A DNA stretch of 64,000 bases from Leguminivora glycinivorella (GCF_023078275.1 NC_062982.1:2409001-2473000), one strand, 5' to 3'; positions 10,733 to 21,570 are shown, counted from the stretch's first letter. A program made the numbers and translations. The notes: generated from the letters alone by a model not told the origin.

Positions 10733-11037
10733 AAGACATATAACTCCGTATAGCCAGATAAAGTCTAAGAAAAAAACGTACCTCAGCACCATACAGAAAA
10801 AGGTACCGTGGCCCGGATGGCATTACACCTTTAGGGTACGCTCAGCTTGATGGCGCTAAAATTAATATTTGACATTTTAACACATATCAAGCTAAGAATA
10901 TGGGCCAAATTGTCAAAACTGAGGTTCAAAAGTTTTAAGCCTGTGTCAATAGATGGAAGTCTAAGATGCACTGTGACTACACATTTTACTTCCACAATAA
11001 CTGTCTATAATACTCGAACTCGATCCTCTTTGGAAAT
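10733..11037 (+). repeat. Dispersed repeat R7
   Basis: Full-length plus-strand copy, from CATATAACTCCGTATAGCC to ACTCGATCCTCTTTGG. Confidence 0.6.
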
Positions 11038-11289
11038 ACTGAGGAGTGACGTCACGATCAATTCATTTACTTTATATCTTTCTCTTTGACTTAATATAAA
11101 TTATGTTTAAACATAAATACTGTCCATATTTTTCTTCTAATTATGCGGTGCTTCATTTTGCACTGCATAAAATATTTTATTTTAAATGAAAGGAAACTAG
11201 CCTATTCTGATGGTATTAAGTAGATAACGTAAAATAATTTTGATATGGATTTATTGTTTGAATCATTTATTTTATATACATTAATAAAA

Positions 11290-11990
11290 CCCTCCTGCGC
11301 GCGCGACAGCCCCCGGTAAACTCGACACTACTTCAGCGTGCTTATGCCGATGTTGTGGGTCAGCCTCGAACAGCTGACCGGGTCAAGGCACCTACTAAGG
11401 TGTGTGATGAACGGGCCCCACTCAAGAAGTCCTCCCGCGCCAGTGTGTATAAGGAGGGATTCACACTGGTGGAAAGAAAAAAAAAGACACGCAGGGCGCC
11501 TCGAAAGACTTTGTGTGGCACTGCAGAGCCGGTTAATTCTGGTCTAAGGGTCGCAACACCGAGTAGGGCGCTCTGTGTCTCGCCTGCACTACTTCGCCGT
11601 GGCAGACGAGGTGGTGGACTACGTTCGCTGGAAGACTGGCTACATGCTGAGGGTGCAACAGCTGCAGTCGCGTCACTACGTGCACTTCAGCTCGTTTGTT
11701 GTGCGCGTGCCGCGGCCGCTGCAGGACACCATCGCGAGCGCAGACTTCTGGCCGAAAGGTGCGGTTTTTCAGCGGTTCCGGGGCAACCTGCCGAATCCTA
11801 TACTGGGGCAAACGACGCAACGGAGCCACGCTGTTCCCTCATCGCCCAAATCAATTGTTTAGTTGTAAACTTTTATTGTTTGTTTTTTTTCATGTTCTTA
11901 TTTACTGTTTTTTTTTTATTTAAGTTTCATGACGCATTGGATTATCTGTAATGTCATTGAAATATGTTTTCAAAAAGATAAAATATATAA
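11290..11990 (+). pseudogene. LINE ORF1-type protein relic
   Basis: A GC-rich island in AT-rich DNA. The first frame (about 11325-11574) gives QRAYADVVGQPRTADRVKAP and VYKEGFTLVERKKKTRRAP. After a shift near 11574 a second frame gives SRLHYFAVADEVVDYVRWKT and HFSSFVVRVP, then DFWPKGAVFQRFRGNLPN, and ends at 11860-11862. This resembles the C-terminal half of ORF1 proteins of CR1/jockey-type LINEs. It is followed not by ORF2 but by an AT-rich tail with (ATAA)n at 11983-12003. The shift needs one base removed or two added. Function in a live element would be RNA binding. Confidence 0.6.
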
Positions 11991-12003
11991 ATAAATAAAT
12001 AAA

Positions 12004-12182
12004 ACTGTAAGTTTCAGTGCCACTCATGGCAAATTAAAGAGTAAAAAGAAAACAAGAATTGTGATACAGTAACATGTTGCCAGCCCATTCCCCACACCAC
12101 AATGAAACCTATATACCACAGTCGACTTCTACGACACTCACGGAGGAAAGAGGGTGGCGAAATTCTAAAAACGTCACCATGC
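12004..12182 (-). repeat. S2 retroposon, tail missing
   Basis: Plus-strand order runs from AGTTTCAGTGCCACTC through ACATGTTGCCAGCC to GTCACCATGCG. The (CATA)n and AATCACGCCTG part is lost. Confidence 0.6.
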
Positions 12183-12445
12183 GTAAATAATCGTGTAACA
12201 ATAAAGAATCCCATGATTTTGATCGACCAAATTTGATTTCTAGCGTTACTTCTTGTAAAATCTTCATAAAATCTTAATTTGAGAGAAATTAATATTCCCC
12301 CGTCTCGACAAGTCGACAACGTATAAAGATCTCGGAGAAAATACAATTTCATTTCTGTAAACGCGAATCAGTATGAAAAGGGCTTAATTGTAAAGGTTGT
12401 ATGTGATTTTAGAACTCATATTATTATACTTACGTAATACGTTTT

Positions 12446-12977
12446 TTTCCGTAGTCAACTAGGAACCCTTATAGTTTCGCCATGTCTGTCTGTCCGTCCG
12501 TCCGTCCGTCCGTCCGTCCGCGGATTAATCTCAGTAACCGTAAGCACTAGAAAGCTGAAATTTGGTACCAATATGTATATCAATCACGCCAACAAATTTA
12601 TTATTTTTTCTGCAAAAAAAAAAATGGAAAAAAACCCCTTTATTAGGACCCCCCTTGTGAATATTGGGGGCAAATTATTTTTCATTCCAACCCCAACGTG
12701 TGATATATTGTTGGATAGGTATTTAAAAATGAGTAAGGGTTTACTAAGATCTTTTTTGATAATATAAATATTTTCGGAAATTCGCTCCTAAAGGAAAAAA
12801 AGTGCGTCCCCCCCCTCTAATTTTGAACTGTGTTTAAAAAATATGAAAAAAATCACAAAAGTAGAACTTTATAAAAACTTTTAGGAAAATTATTTTGAAA
12901 TATAGTTTTTGAGAAAAATACGGAAAACTACGGAACCCTACACTGAGCGTGGCCCGACACGCTCTTGGCCGGTTTTT
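12446..12977 (+). repeat. Dispersed repeat R4
   Basis: Same order as 6347-6899, with (CCGT)n at about 12493-12520 and ending ACGCTCTTGGCCGG. Confidence 0.65.
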
Positions 12978-13298
12978 TTATGTAAAGGTTACTAGAGGTT
13001 AAAACCTTGAAAATTCACTTTGAAATTGCTATAAATAGTGTGTTACCACCATGCGGGCATTAATTAATATTAATATGATCCATTAACAATCGTTTGCGTG
13101 TCAATCAAATCATGTCGTTTGCAAATCATAGTTATTTAAATCAACTGCAAATTTAATTTAAAATATGACTGTGCCATTTTTTTGCTTGAAAAATGAAATG
13201 AAATGAAATGAAATTTTTTATTCGTAACATACAGTTATAAATCAGGAAATATGTTAGTTATTTATATTTGTTACAATTTGTATTGAATTTGCTAATTT

Positions 13299-13497
13299 AT
13301 ATAATGTCACCAAGTGGATGCCGACGAAAAAGCGTGGGCGGGGCAGGTCCAGGCAAAGATGGCGGGACGACCTTGACGACTTCCTAAATAACTGGCCGGA
13401 AGTAACGGAGAATCGGGAATTATGGAGAGCCAGGGGAGAGGCCTTTGCCCAGCAGTGGGACACTCCAATAGGCTAAGAAAAAAAAATATAATGTCAC
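13299..13497 (+). mobile_element. 5'-truncated LINE stub with 12 bp target duplication
   Basis: A frame of 54 codons (13312-13473, stop 13474-13476) gives KKRGRGRSRQRWRDDLDDFL, NNWPEVTENRELWRARGEAF and AQQWDTPIG. This is the C-terminus of an RTE-like LINE; similar stubs are common in Lepidoptera. A short A tail follows. The 12 bases ATATAATGTCAC occur just before (13299-13310) and just after (13486-13497), an exact target-site duplication. The whole insertion is therefore about 175 bp. The frame is intact but far too short to be functional. Confidence 0.85.
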
Positions 13498-13879
13498 ATT
13501 AGCGGTAAATTGAGAAAATCTTGATAATTATAAAAAATATTTTCTTCGAGCCACGACTTTAGCCTATTTCCTATTTGAGAAATATCTTTGAAAGATATCA
13601 TACTCTAAACGATTGTTTGAAATATTGTCGTCTATAATAGCGATGGCAAAAGAAGAGGCAGGAAACGTTCGGGAATGGAGATGTCTTTCCTGTAGACAAT
13701 ATTATATTGTGTCGTCGCTGAGATGGCTGAGATACGCGTCATACTCGTGAACGGGTGCTGTCTGTGAAGACCGGTCTGTTTAAGCTACCAGGGGCTATTA
13801 AAACAAATTAGTAACTTGAATCCTGATTTATATTTCACACTTACTTCGGTTCTAGTTTGTTTCTTTGTTTCTTTTTTTT
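13498..13879. other. Unassigned stretch
   Basis: No ORF, tRNA or repeat boundary is recognised. Confidence 0.3.
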
Positions 13880-14253
13880 TAAGTTAATATTTTAATTACA
13901 TGATTTTGACACTTGGAGACCCTATACACCTCTGAGGATAAATAGATTAGTATACTATACATGTTATCTTAAGTTGTGACATTTAGAGTCATTTGTACCT
14001 CTAAAGTAATTTTAGACTTTGATTTTTATGTCTGTTTGTACTTTTTTTTATATTATGTGTAGTTTTAGTTGTAATTCGACTTGAAGAGACCTTATACATC
14101 TCTAATATATTGTAGTAGCGTTATACATTAGGTAAAATTAGTATTGTATCAAGTGTGTAATTTAAATTCAAACATAAAAATTTTGTTAAAATGTATGTTA
14201 CGTGTAAAAGTGCCCCTGTGGCCTATTTGCTGAATAAATATTTTGTATTTTGT
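13880..14253 (+). repeat. Probable LINE 3' untranslated relic
   Basis: It ends GCCCCTGTGGCCTATTTGCT GAATAAATATTTTGTATTTTG, which resembles the terminal sequence of lepidopteran CR1/jockey-like LINEs. Upstream, a loose motif (GACnTGGAGACC...TACACCTCT) appears three times at about 13908, 13976 and 14078. Confidence 0.4.
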
Positions 14254-14700
14254 TACAAGATATAAATTAGGCAAAGTACTCATTCAAGAAGACGTATGAT
14301 TTTAATATTTTGCTATAGACATACCTACTACTATTAAAGTTTTGACAACTTTGCGAATCATATGAAAAATCTATAAATTCAACCTTAGCGCTCTGAAAAT
14401 TATATAACATAACGTTTTACCAAAGTAATTTACTGCGTTCAGGTAATACACACTCAAACCTTAAACATGTCTAGTTTACTTGGTCGTAAAAATGTACTAA
14501 ACTCGCTAAAATTACACTTTATTGGGGGTTTTGGAGAAGCTTTCGTTGAAGCTATAAAACTTAACAATTTTTTTTTAAACTATTTTTTCGTAAAATAAAT
14601 AAATGCAGTTATAGGTAAATACTTTTTAAATATCTTTAAATGAAAAAGCTCAACAAATAACCGAATGCTTAAATTGCTCATGAAGTAACCAAATAAGGTT
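14254..14700. other. Unassigned AT-rich stretch
   Basis: No gene or repeat boundary recognised. Confidence 0.3.
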
Positions 14701-14840
14701 CACCCCACATCTAGCGTCTCGCGAGCGTCGCGTCGGGCCAACTGTATGGGCAAAGCCTGACGACGCGACGTCGACGCTGCGTCTTTTTCCATACAGTTGG
14801 CTCAACGACGCTACGCTCGCGAGACGCTAGATGTGGGGGG
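14701..14840. mobile_element. Fold-back MITE (CCCACATCTAGCGTCTCGCG ends)
   Basis: The left arm begins CACCCCACATCTAGCGTCTC and the right arm ends GAGACGCTAGATGTGGG. The arms continue inwards through CAACTGTATGG and CCATACAGTTG. There is no coding capacity. Confidence 0.7.
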
Positions 14841-15265
14841 ACCTTAAGCTTTATGAAACATACAATCACATTGTACCATCAGTCCATAACGATCATTAAA
14901 AAAGCACTGTCAGCACAAAATGTCCTGTAAAACCCAAAAGACTTATCTCCCTACGAATTCATATACACATACGACCTTTTTAAAGCTGTACTTGAGAATA
15001 TCACTCAGATATCGTTTTCATAAAGATGTATACAAAATTTCAAAGGAGTTAGTGATAAAGTGTTGCGATATTTTTGAAAGGCGGTTCGTTAAAACATGGC
15101 TGCCGCTGTTGACTGAAACAACAGGTAATGTTTTCAGTTCTTAATTACGTATGCTGAATTGGATTGATGGGGTATGATTAAGTAATTAAAATTGTTGTTT
15201 TAATGATGTAATGAATTAAAGCTGTGTCGTTAGTAGGTATTTTATATGAAAACATTGCTTTATTG
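14841..15265. other. Unassigned stretch with small ORF
   Basis: A 74-codon frame at 14920-15144 (starting MSCKTQKTYLPTN) has no recognisable domain. I cannot support it as a gene. Confidence 0.3.
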
Positions 15266-15392
15266 GATAATGCTGAACAGAAAGTTGCATTTTAATAAAT
15301 AAATGAATAAATATAACAATATAAAATGCAACTTTCTGTTCAGCATTATCAATATATTATAATAATAAATAAATGAATAAATATAACAATAT
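15266..15392. repeat. Inverted repeat with duplicated loop
   Basis: 29 bp perfect arms at 15266-15294 (GATAATGCTGAACAGAAAG...) and 15322-15350. The 27-28 bp loop (AAATAAATGAATAAATATAA...) is repeated downstream at about 15365-15392. The order is arm, loop, inverted arm, loop. Confidence 0.7.
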
Positions 15393-15669
15393 ATTATTCA
15401 ATTCGATGGTAATAAAATAATCTGGAAAACATTTTTTTGTAAAATAAGTGTAAAATTTATTACCAGTTGGCGTGGTGAAAATTGTAAAAGTAGATGTAAC
15501 TGTTCAAAAAGACTCATTTATTCTGGTGTAATAAATTGAAAGCGGCAGTGCGTACTGTCAACAGCTGGTGCTTGTACAGTGTACAGTCAACAACACAGCT
15601 GTGAATTTAAAGTGCCAAAAATATGTAAACACTAATTTAAAGTGAGCTGCAAAAGTGCATGGTATATTT

Positions 15670-16110
15670 GGGCCATTTTTTTCAAAGTTGTCCACCCCAC
15701 TTTTTTTTTGTATTTGGATTTTTTTATGTTATTTTTTTACTCAGAATCGCGATCTCTTTCAATCCTAATAGGAGAAAAAAGGTTACCGTTTTTTCATACA
15801 TTTTGTATGGCGGTAACGGAATGGAAGGTTCGAAAAAAATGTATGGAAATCTTGGGACATTTTTTTCTCCTATCAGCCGGCGTATTATGATTCCAATTTT
15901 ATCATTTATCCACGTGGATAAAGCATCCGTCACGCTTTGGCAAGTATGTCAGTGTGAGAGTGACAGTTGTCTTATCCACGTGGACAAGTGATAAAATTGG
16001 AAGCATGATACGCCGGCAGGATCGAAAGAGCTCTCGATTCTGAGTATGAATCGCGTAAAAAATACCCATGTTACAAAAAAGTTGGGGGACAACTTTGAAA
16101 AAAATGGCCC
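15670..16110. mobile_element. Palindromic MITE with GGGCCATTTTTTTCAAAG ends
   Basis: The ends GGGCCATTTTTTTCAAAGTT and the reverse (AACTTTGAAAAAAATGGCCC) are about 440 bp apart. They are followed inwards by inverted GAATCGCG/CGCGATTC and by CTAATAGGAG/CTCCTATCA segments. A second MITE sits inside (15876-16017). The GGAGAAAAAA...TGGGACA core also occurs inside the element at 26203-27326. Confidence 0.6.
15876..16017. mobile_element. 142 bp MITE nested in a larger MITE
   Basis: 46 bp imperfect inverted arms (15876-15921 and 15972-16017) start GCCGGCGTATTATGATTCC and contain ATCCACGTGGATAA. The flanking CTCCTATCA and AGGATCGAAAGAG would join into a sequence like the uninterrupted one near 26545-26580. 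Confidence 0.65.
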
Positions 16111-16461
16111 ATTTATCAATGAATTCATAAATATTTTAACCAGTTTGTACATTCAGCTACGTTCAATAAAGTTCTGTATACATATATTTGTCTATATTCA
16201 CAGCTGTGTAAACAGTTGTTGATTGTACGATGTAGTTTTACTACTAGATAAAGGTATTATATATTTTAAAATTAAGGAAAACTGGATAATTTCACACCTC
16301 CGGTAGGGCTCGAACCTGCGACCTGGATCTATCATTTCGCTTACGCTTAAACTGCTGAATTTTGCAAAAGAGAATCTGTCACTTAAATGATCCCATGAGT
16401 GTGAAAGAGGCAGAATACAAATGTAAAAAACGTTACCATTTTTGACAACAGCGGTAGCTAT
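16111..16461. other. Mostly unassigned; tRNA-like box
   Basis: CGGTAGGGCTCGAACCTGCGACC near 16303-16325 is, in reverse, a B-box-like GGTTCGAGCCC. It is probably the head of another decayed tRNA-derived SINE. No complete tRNA can be folded. Confidence 0.4.
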
Positions 16462-16668
16462 CTTTTTTTTTTATAAATTGGCTTACTCACAACACAGACA
16501 CAGACTAGCCAAAGGCAAAGACGTGGCCTACGATGGAGTGAGCTCGCCCAGAAGATGTCTGTTCACTCTTGATTTGAAGGTTGCCGGGTTATATGAGTTC
16601 GGAAATATAGCCGCCGACAAGGAATTCCACTCCTTGGTAGTGCTTATAAGAAAAGTACTTATATGAAG
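16462..16668 (-). pseudogene. LINE C-terminal relic with A tail
   Basis: The minus strand gives KEWNSLSAAIFPNSYNPATF KSRVNRHLLGELTPS then a stop, then a short 3' end finishing in a T run on the plus strand (A tail, 16463-16472). Sister stubs are at 40975-41133 and 59002-59202 on the plus strand. The motif is the C-terminus of a CR1/jockey-type LINE. Confidence 0.65.
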
Positions 16669-16928
16669 TTGTTTAGTAAGTTATTGTGGCAATAAAAAAT
16701 TTTGAAGTTTGAAGTTTGAAAATAAGAAGCAAAGCGCTTCGTGCGAATTAGCGGAATATCTAACAAGTAAGAATGAAAACCGGCCATGTAAAATGGTAGA
16801 ATGGGGACGGTGGAATAAAGCTGTCCTACACAATTTAAGTTTAACGGATTAATCGGACTTTTCAGTACAAAAAGCTGTGTTTGGAGAATACAGTAGATGA
16901 TTTGGGTTTCAATTTAACAGTTAGAAAT

Positions 16929-17339
16929 AGTTATTTGTTATACAAGGGGGCAAAGTTGTATTTTAACGCCGAGTGTGGAATTGAAAAACGAGCAAGTGAA
17001 AGGATTCTAAAGTTGAAGGTTCGAGAATAGAATCCTGAACTTGCGAGTTTTTTAACACACGAGAAGTAAAATACATTTGCACCCGAGTGTAACACAAAAC
17101 TTTTCCCCTCACTATAGCGAGGAAACTAAAACGCAAAAAATGCGTTTATCACTGCTTCCAGTAGTTGCGCAGGTGGTAAATCATCTTTATTACTAGATTC
17201 ACCTACTTTTATCAATTTTAAAGCAGTTAATTTGACTTTATTCAAGGTCAAATTACTTTACCCACTAGTGGATAAAATGCGTTTTTACCCGCTGGTATTA
17301 AAGGACAAAACACGTGTTTCCGAGCTAGTGAGGGGAAAA
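16929..17339 (+). repeat. Repeat R5 (GGGGGCAAAG), copy 1
   Basis: Starts AGTTATTTGTTATACAAGGG and ends TTTCCGAGCTAGTGAGGGGA. It is nearly identical to 19984-20413 but lacks an internal hairpin of about 20 bp. It contains short internal palindromes (CACTAGTG, ACACGTGT). No coding content. Confidence 0.7.
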
Positions 17340-17769
17340 GTAAATTATTCACGTTTCTATAATTTTTGAATTTTAATAGTCCCAATGACACTTCAAACTG
17401 AGTTTTGGATATCACTTTCGGTCTTTGACAGTTCTTATTTGTCATCTTATTTCTACTGTAAGGGCAAAAGACGATATTCGGATCGAACCATAATACGTCC
17501 ATTAGATAGGTAATAACCCAGGTAGAATGAAAGAGACAAACTTATGTATAAAGTATGAATGTGCCAGTGAGACATAAGAATAAAGAACACTTCCATCATG
17601 TCGTTGTTTCATTGCACATCACCTTACATAGTTACAGTACGATATCGAGTAAATTATTTAAAACTAATGGTAGCCGCACTGAATTGAGCTACAATTTACG
17701 TTTATTATTGGGAGGTTTCGGAGCTTTTAAATAATTAACTCGCTTAAGTAACTCGCTTAACTCGCTTAA
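17340..17769. other. Unassigned stretch
   Basis: No gene is seen. ACTCGCTTAAGTAACTCGCTT at 17740-17768 is a short tandem repeat next to the palindrome at 17770. Confidence 0.35.
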
Positions 17770-17801
17770 GCAAATGCGAACATGAACATGTTCGCATTTG
17801 C
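17770..17801. repeat. Perfect 15 bp palindrome
   Basis: GCAAATGCGAACATG, AA, then its exact inverse CATGTTCGCATTTGC. No T run follows and the host is a eukaryote, so it is not read as a terminator. Confidence 0.8.
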
Positions 17802-17931
17802 CACAGCTTTTCAGGCTCTATGGAGGATTTTGAGGCGACAATCCTTTACAATTAGGGTGAATCCAATATTTACCTTAAAACTTTACCGGCTTCCGACGAG
17901 TAGAAAGGGTGGTCTAAATCATATTATTGAC

Positions 17932-18240
17932 GACCGGTCTGGCGTAGTTGCACGTAGTGACCTTGCCTGCTAAGCCGCGGTCCCGGGTTCGAATCCCGGT
18001 ATTTATTTGTGTGACGAACACAGATATTAGTTCCTGAGTCATGGATGTTTTCTAAGTATGTTTATAAGTATGTATTTCTCTATCATCATCCTCCTTGCGT
18101 TATCCCGGCATTTGCCACGGCTCATGGCAACCTGGGGTCGACTTTGACAACTAATCCCAAGATTTGACGTAGGCACTAGTTTTTAAGAAAGCGACTGCCA
18201 TCTGACCTTCCAACCCGAGTATGTATTTCTCTATATAAGG
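17932..18240 (+). repeat. tRNA-derived SINE (S1), interrupted
   Basis: The head GACCGGTCTGGCGTAGTTG is damaged in the A-box region; the B-box GGTTCGAATCC is intact. The body is interrupted at 18084-18217 by an R9 retroposon, with a 17 bp duplication of SINE sequence at the junctions. Confidence 0.8.
18084..18217 (-). mobile_element. R9 retroposon inserted in SINE
   Basis: The minus strand ends in GCAAGGAGGATGATG and lies between two copies of AGTATGTATTTCTCTAT (18067-18083 and 18218-18234). The exact 17 bp duplication and the GAT-type tail mark a retroposon. The copy is 134 bp and 5'-truncated. Longer copies lie at 58018-58252 and 58488-58690. The source LINE or SINE is unknown. Confidence 0.85.
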
Positions 18241-18714
18241 TCCTAATTTATTCGTTGCAGATATTTTAACACATGATACTTTACATTAAAATAATTAACT
18301 TTAAATATAAATTAAGAAATCTTTTCATGTAACTTTTTTGATTTCATTTTCCTAACAAAAAATTTATTATAATTTCGTCTAAAAAAATCATCATGTGCAT
18401 TATCACATGTCACAATAACACTGTCTGTCATGTCAACAATTGTTTGTTGTAAATGTCGTAAAGGTTCGGCGGGAAAACTGCACATGTCATTGAAGTGGCC
18501 AGTTACAGTTAAGTGGTACGTAAAAGAGGTACTAGAATCTGTTCAATGAGTTTTCATTTAATAATCACATAAACAGGGTGTTTTTACGTACAAATTTGTT
18601 TTTCCGTTTTCTCCAAAAAACATCGTAAAAGCTATAATGTTTCACGGTTTAATATACTCCAGAGACCGAGTACTATCAGCTGTAAAAATATCTGTATCTA
18701 ATAAATTAGGACCT
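18241..18714. other. Unassigned stretch
   Basis: No gene or repeat boundary recognised. Confidence 0.3.
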
Positions 18715-18816
18715 TATATAAGTATGTATATCGTCACCTAGCACCCATATTACAAACTTTGCTTAGTTTGAAGCTAGGTTGATTTGTGTAAGGTGTCCAC
18801 CAATATTATTTATTTC
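18715..18816 (+). repeat. S1 SINE tail A fragment
   Basis: AAGTATGTATATCGTCACC to GGTGTCCACCAATATT is the 3' half of S1 with tail A. The head is missing. Confidence 0.65.
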
Positions 18817-18835
18817 GTACCATATACATATTTTG

Positions 18836-18972
18836 TCTCCGGGTGATGGATTAAGAATTCGTGTGTCGTTAAAGTCGAGTATGTGATAATTATAAGTTTA
18901 ACTTATTGTAGTGTAGGCGACAGCCTAGAAACCTTTGTCACTGCGTATCGTTTTTTGACAACCCCTATATTG
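18836..18972 (+). repeat. Very diverged S2 relic
   Basis: The order GGTGATGGATTAAGAATT, GTCGTTAAAGTCGA, GTAGGCGACAGCC, TTTGTCACTG follows the S2 plus-orientation copy at 24947, but with many differences. Confidence 0.35.
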
Positions 18973-18977
18973 CTATT

Positions 18978-19090
18978 ATAAGACCCACTTGCACCAACCA
19001 CTTAACTCAGGGTTAGTGGGCGGTCATCTATCAAATTTCATATAAAATGGTGGGTAAACCCTCCATTTTCGTTGGCGCAAGTGGCCCTAA
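18978..19090. mobile_element. MITE, sister of 9866-9979
   Basis: The left end GACCCACTTGCACCAACC and right end GTTGGCGCAAGTGGCCC are inverted, with the same internal CAGGGTTAGTGGGC. Confidence 0.65.
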
Positions 19091-19480
19091 GAGTGCCGCT
19101 GAAACGAGCAGTTTCGTGTGCTTTTTCTACCATGTTTGAGAATAAAATTTTCAATAAAATTGATTTTTTTCAACACCTTTAAAAAATACAACTACAGAAT
19201 TGTTATATTCTGCAACTTTTTCTAAACAAATTTGGCAACTCGTGCATAATAATTGTAACCCAGAAAAATATTTTATTTTATTTATTTTTTATTTATTATT
19301 CAAATAAGTTACACAGCATAACAGTAAAACCAAAGCACTGTAAAACTAAAAAATAAAAACAATAGGTATAAATATAGCACAACAGTAAAAATCAGACAAA
19401 AAAAAACAATATTCTATTTAAAACAATATTCTATATATATTATAGTAATTGTAACTGAGACTTTCTTTCCCTCTTATCTA
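19091..19480. other. AT-rich stretch with LINE-like tail
   Basis: About 19270-19440 (TTATTTATTATTCAAATAAGT TACACAGCATAACAG) resembles the reversed 3' end of a LINE, as does 8015-8060. The remainder shows nothing. Confidence 0.35.
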
Positions 19481-19721
19481 CACTAATATTTTAAATGGGA
19501 AAGTCTGTGACTCTGTGTCTCTGTTTGTCCGTCTTTCACGCAATACGGAGCGACTAATTGACGTAATTTTTTAAGTCGATATTATAGTGGAAAGGATGAA
19601 GAGTGACATAGGCTACTTTTTGACTCCTTATAACCCCCCTAAAAGGGGAGGTGGTAGTTTGTGTGAAGCATTCCGCAATTTTCGAATTTAATGCGAGCGA
19701 AGCTGCGGGTAAAAGCTAGTA
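19481..19721 (+). mobile_element. Helitron-like element H1, long variant
   Basis: From ACTAATATTTTAAATGGGAA to GGGTAAAAGCTAGT, including the optional AAAAGGGGAGGTGG segment. Ends CTAG before T. Confidence 0.65.
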
Positions 19722-19983
19722 TTAATATAACGGGGGAAAAGGTAATTTATACGAGAAACGGAGAGAATTATTTTTTTCAGCGTTGCGAAGGGAAAAAAGT
19801 GAATTAAGCTCCTATTGAAGTATAATGTCTCAATTTGGGCAACCATATTTTGTGACGTGGGACGGAATTGTTGAGTTATTCTGCGGGTATTTCTTTTTGT
19901 AACGGTTTATTTTCAAAAGAAGTGAATAAACAACATAATTACTAGTATGTTTATTGCATTATTCCCTTCTCAGCTAAGTGGCA

Positions 19984-20413
19984 ATAGTTATTTGTTATAC
20001 AAGGGGGCAAAGTTGTGTTTTAACGCCGAGTGTGGAATTGAAAAACGAGCAAGTGAAAGGATTCTATAGTTGAACCACGAGCGAAGCGAGTGGTTCGAGA
20101 ATAGAATCCTGAACTTGCGAGTTTTTTAACACACGAGAAGTAAAATACATTTGCACCCGAGTGTAACACAAAACTTTTCCCCTCACTATAGCGAGGAAAC
20201 TACAACGCAAAAAATGCGTTTATCACTGCTTCCAGTAGTTCCACAGGTGGTAAATCATCTTTATTACTAGATTCACCTACTTTTATCAATTTTAAAGCAG
20301 TTAATTTAACTTTATTCAAGGTCAAATTACTTTACCCACTAGTGGATAAAATACGTTTTTACCCGCTGGTATTAAAGGACAAAACACGTGTTTCCGAGCT
20401 AGTGAGGGGAAAA
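19984..20413 (+). repeat. Repeat R5 (GGGGGCAAAG), copy 2
   Basis: Nearly identical to 16929-17339 over about 410 bp. It carries an additional hairpin ACCACGAGCGAAGCGAGTGG near 20075-20094 that is lost in copy 1. The similarity over 3 kb distance implies a recent duplication or recent activity. Confidence 0.7.
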
Positions 20414-20817
20414 ATATGTTCGCTCTCGCATAGGTCTCTTTAGTCATCAAAAGCGATGTTTCTCGGACATTGCACCATGAATCATCTGAAATAGACGCTA
20501 TGGCCTACTGGCCTAGTGTATGATCGAATTCAAAACTGAATTAAGATTAAATAATTATGGAAATAAAAGGAGATAGCCAACTTCATAAGTAGAAAAGGCC
20601 AGATTCGAACTGAACCACTTTGTTCTGACATGATACTACATATTTATAGTAGTGTGATCACAAAAACCTAAATATATAAAGACTGTATCGTTAAGTATGA
20701 GGACAACTTTGAGTAGCCGTATTTATTTGCTATTATATTTTTTTCTTAAAACAAGACACAAAGCAGAATATCTGGACATAGTCTAGCCATAGTTATTTTT
20801 AAGAAATAAAGTTCAGG
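20414..20817. other. Unassigned stretch
   Basis: No gene or repeat boundary recognised. Confidence 0.3.
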
Positions 20818-20968
20818 CCCCGTAGCCGAATGGCATTTCTCCGACGCCAAACGAAAGCAATACGCCGCTGGCTCTGTCGCGCCTATACGCAAGCGCGATA
20901 GAGATAGATATCTACTAGCGCTTCGTTTCGTAAGCGTTTCGTGAGCGATTGTGCCATTCGGCTAGCCA
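20818..20968. mobile_element. Fold-back MITE M6
   Basis: GCCCCGTAGCCGAATGGCAT at the left and ATTGTGCCATTCGGCTAGCC at the right; about 150 bp. Confidence 0.65.
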
Positions 20969-21570
20969 CCCAGGATCTGTGTATGGCGGCCATTTAGAGA
21001 ATGTGGCATGGTGCTTCCTCTAACTCCGACTTTGATGTCGAATTTAACTATCATACACTGTTTATATCGATTTGGTTTAGGCACTGTTCAAACACCGTGA
21101 ATGTCAGTTAGACTTTGGCCTATGGCTAAATTTTTTATCTGTTTCTCTCATCCTGCTTGCATCAAAAATTTACGACAATCCGGAACGTTGCTCAAAATAG
21201 CGTTTTTTTTAATTATATAAATTCACCGCATTTATTCTGCAAGTACCCAATTGAAAAACCATGAAGAGGACTCTTAAAGAATATATTTTGGCAGCATATT
21301 AACCTTTGTTTGTTGAAATCGTACAAACAGTCATTGAAATATTCTCAAATTAAGCCAGATAGGGGTTGTCCGAAATTTATTTGCTAGACCTTAATGAAAG
21401 TACCATAAAGTCTCTAAAATAAATAAAAAATTAGACCTTCTTATATCAAATAGTGCTTACCAATACCTTCAGATCATACTCTCGGAACATAATAATATAA
21501 AATTATGCACATGTCAACATTTAGACGAGGTTTGTTTTGTCCTTATACTTATCGATACAGTCCTTAAATA
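20969..21570. other. Unassigned stretch
   Basis: No gene or repeat boundary recognised; stops are frequent in all frames. Confidence 0.3.

Noticed and set aside
17770..17801. Palindrome as a transcription terminator
   Set aside because: No T run follows and the genome is eukaryotic.
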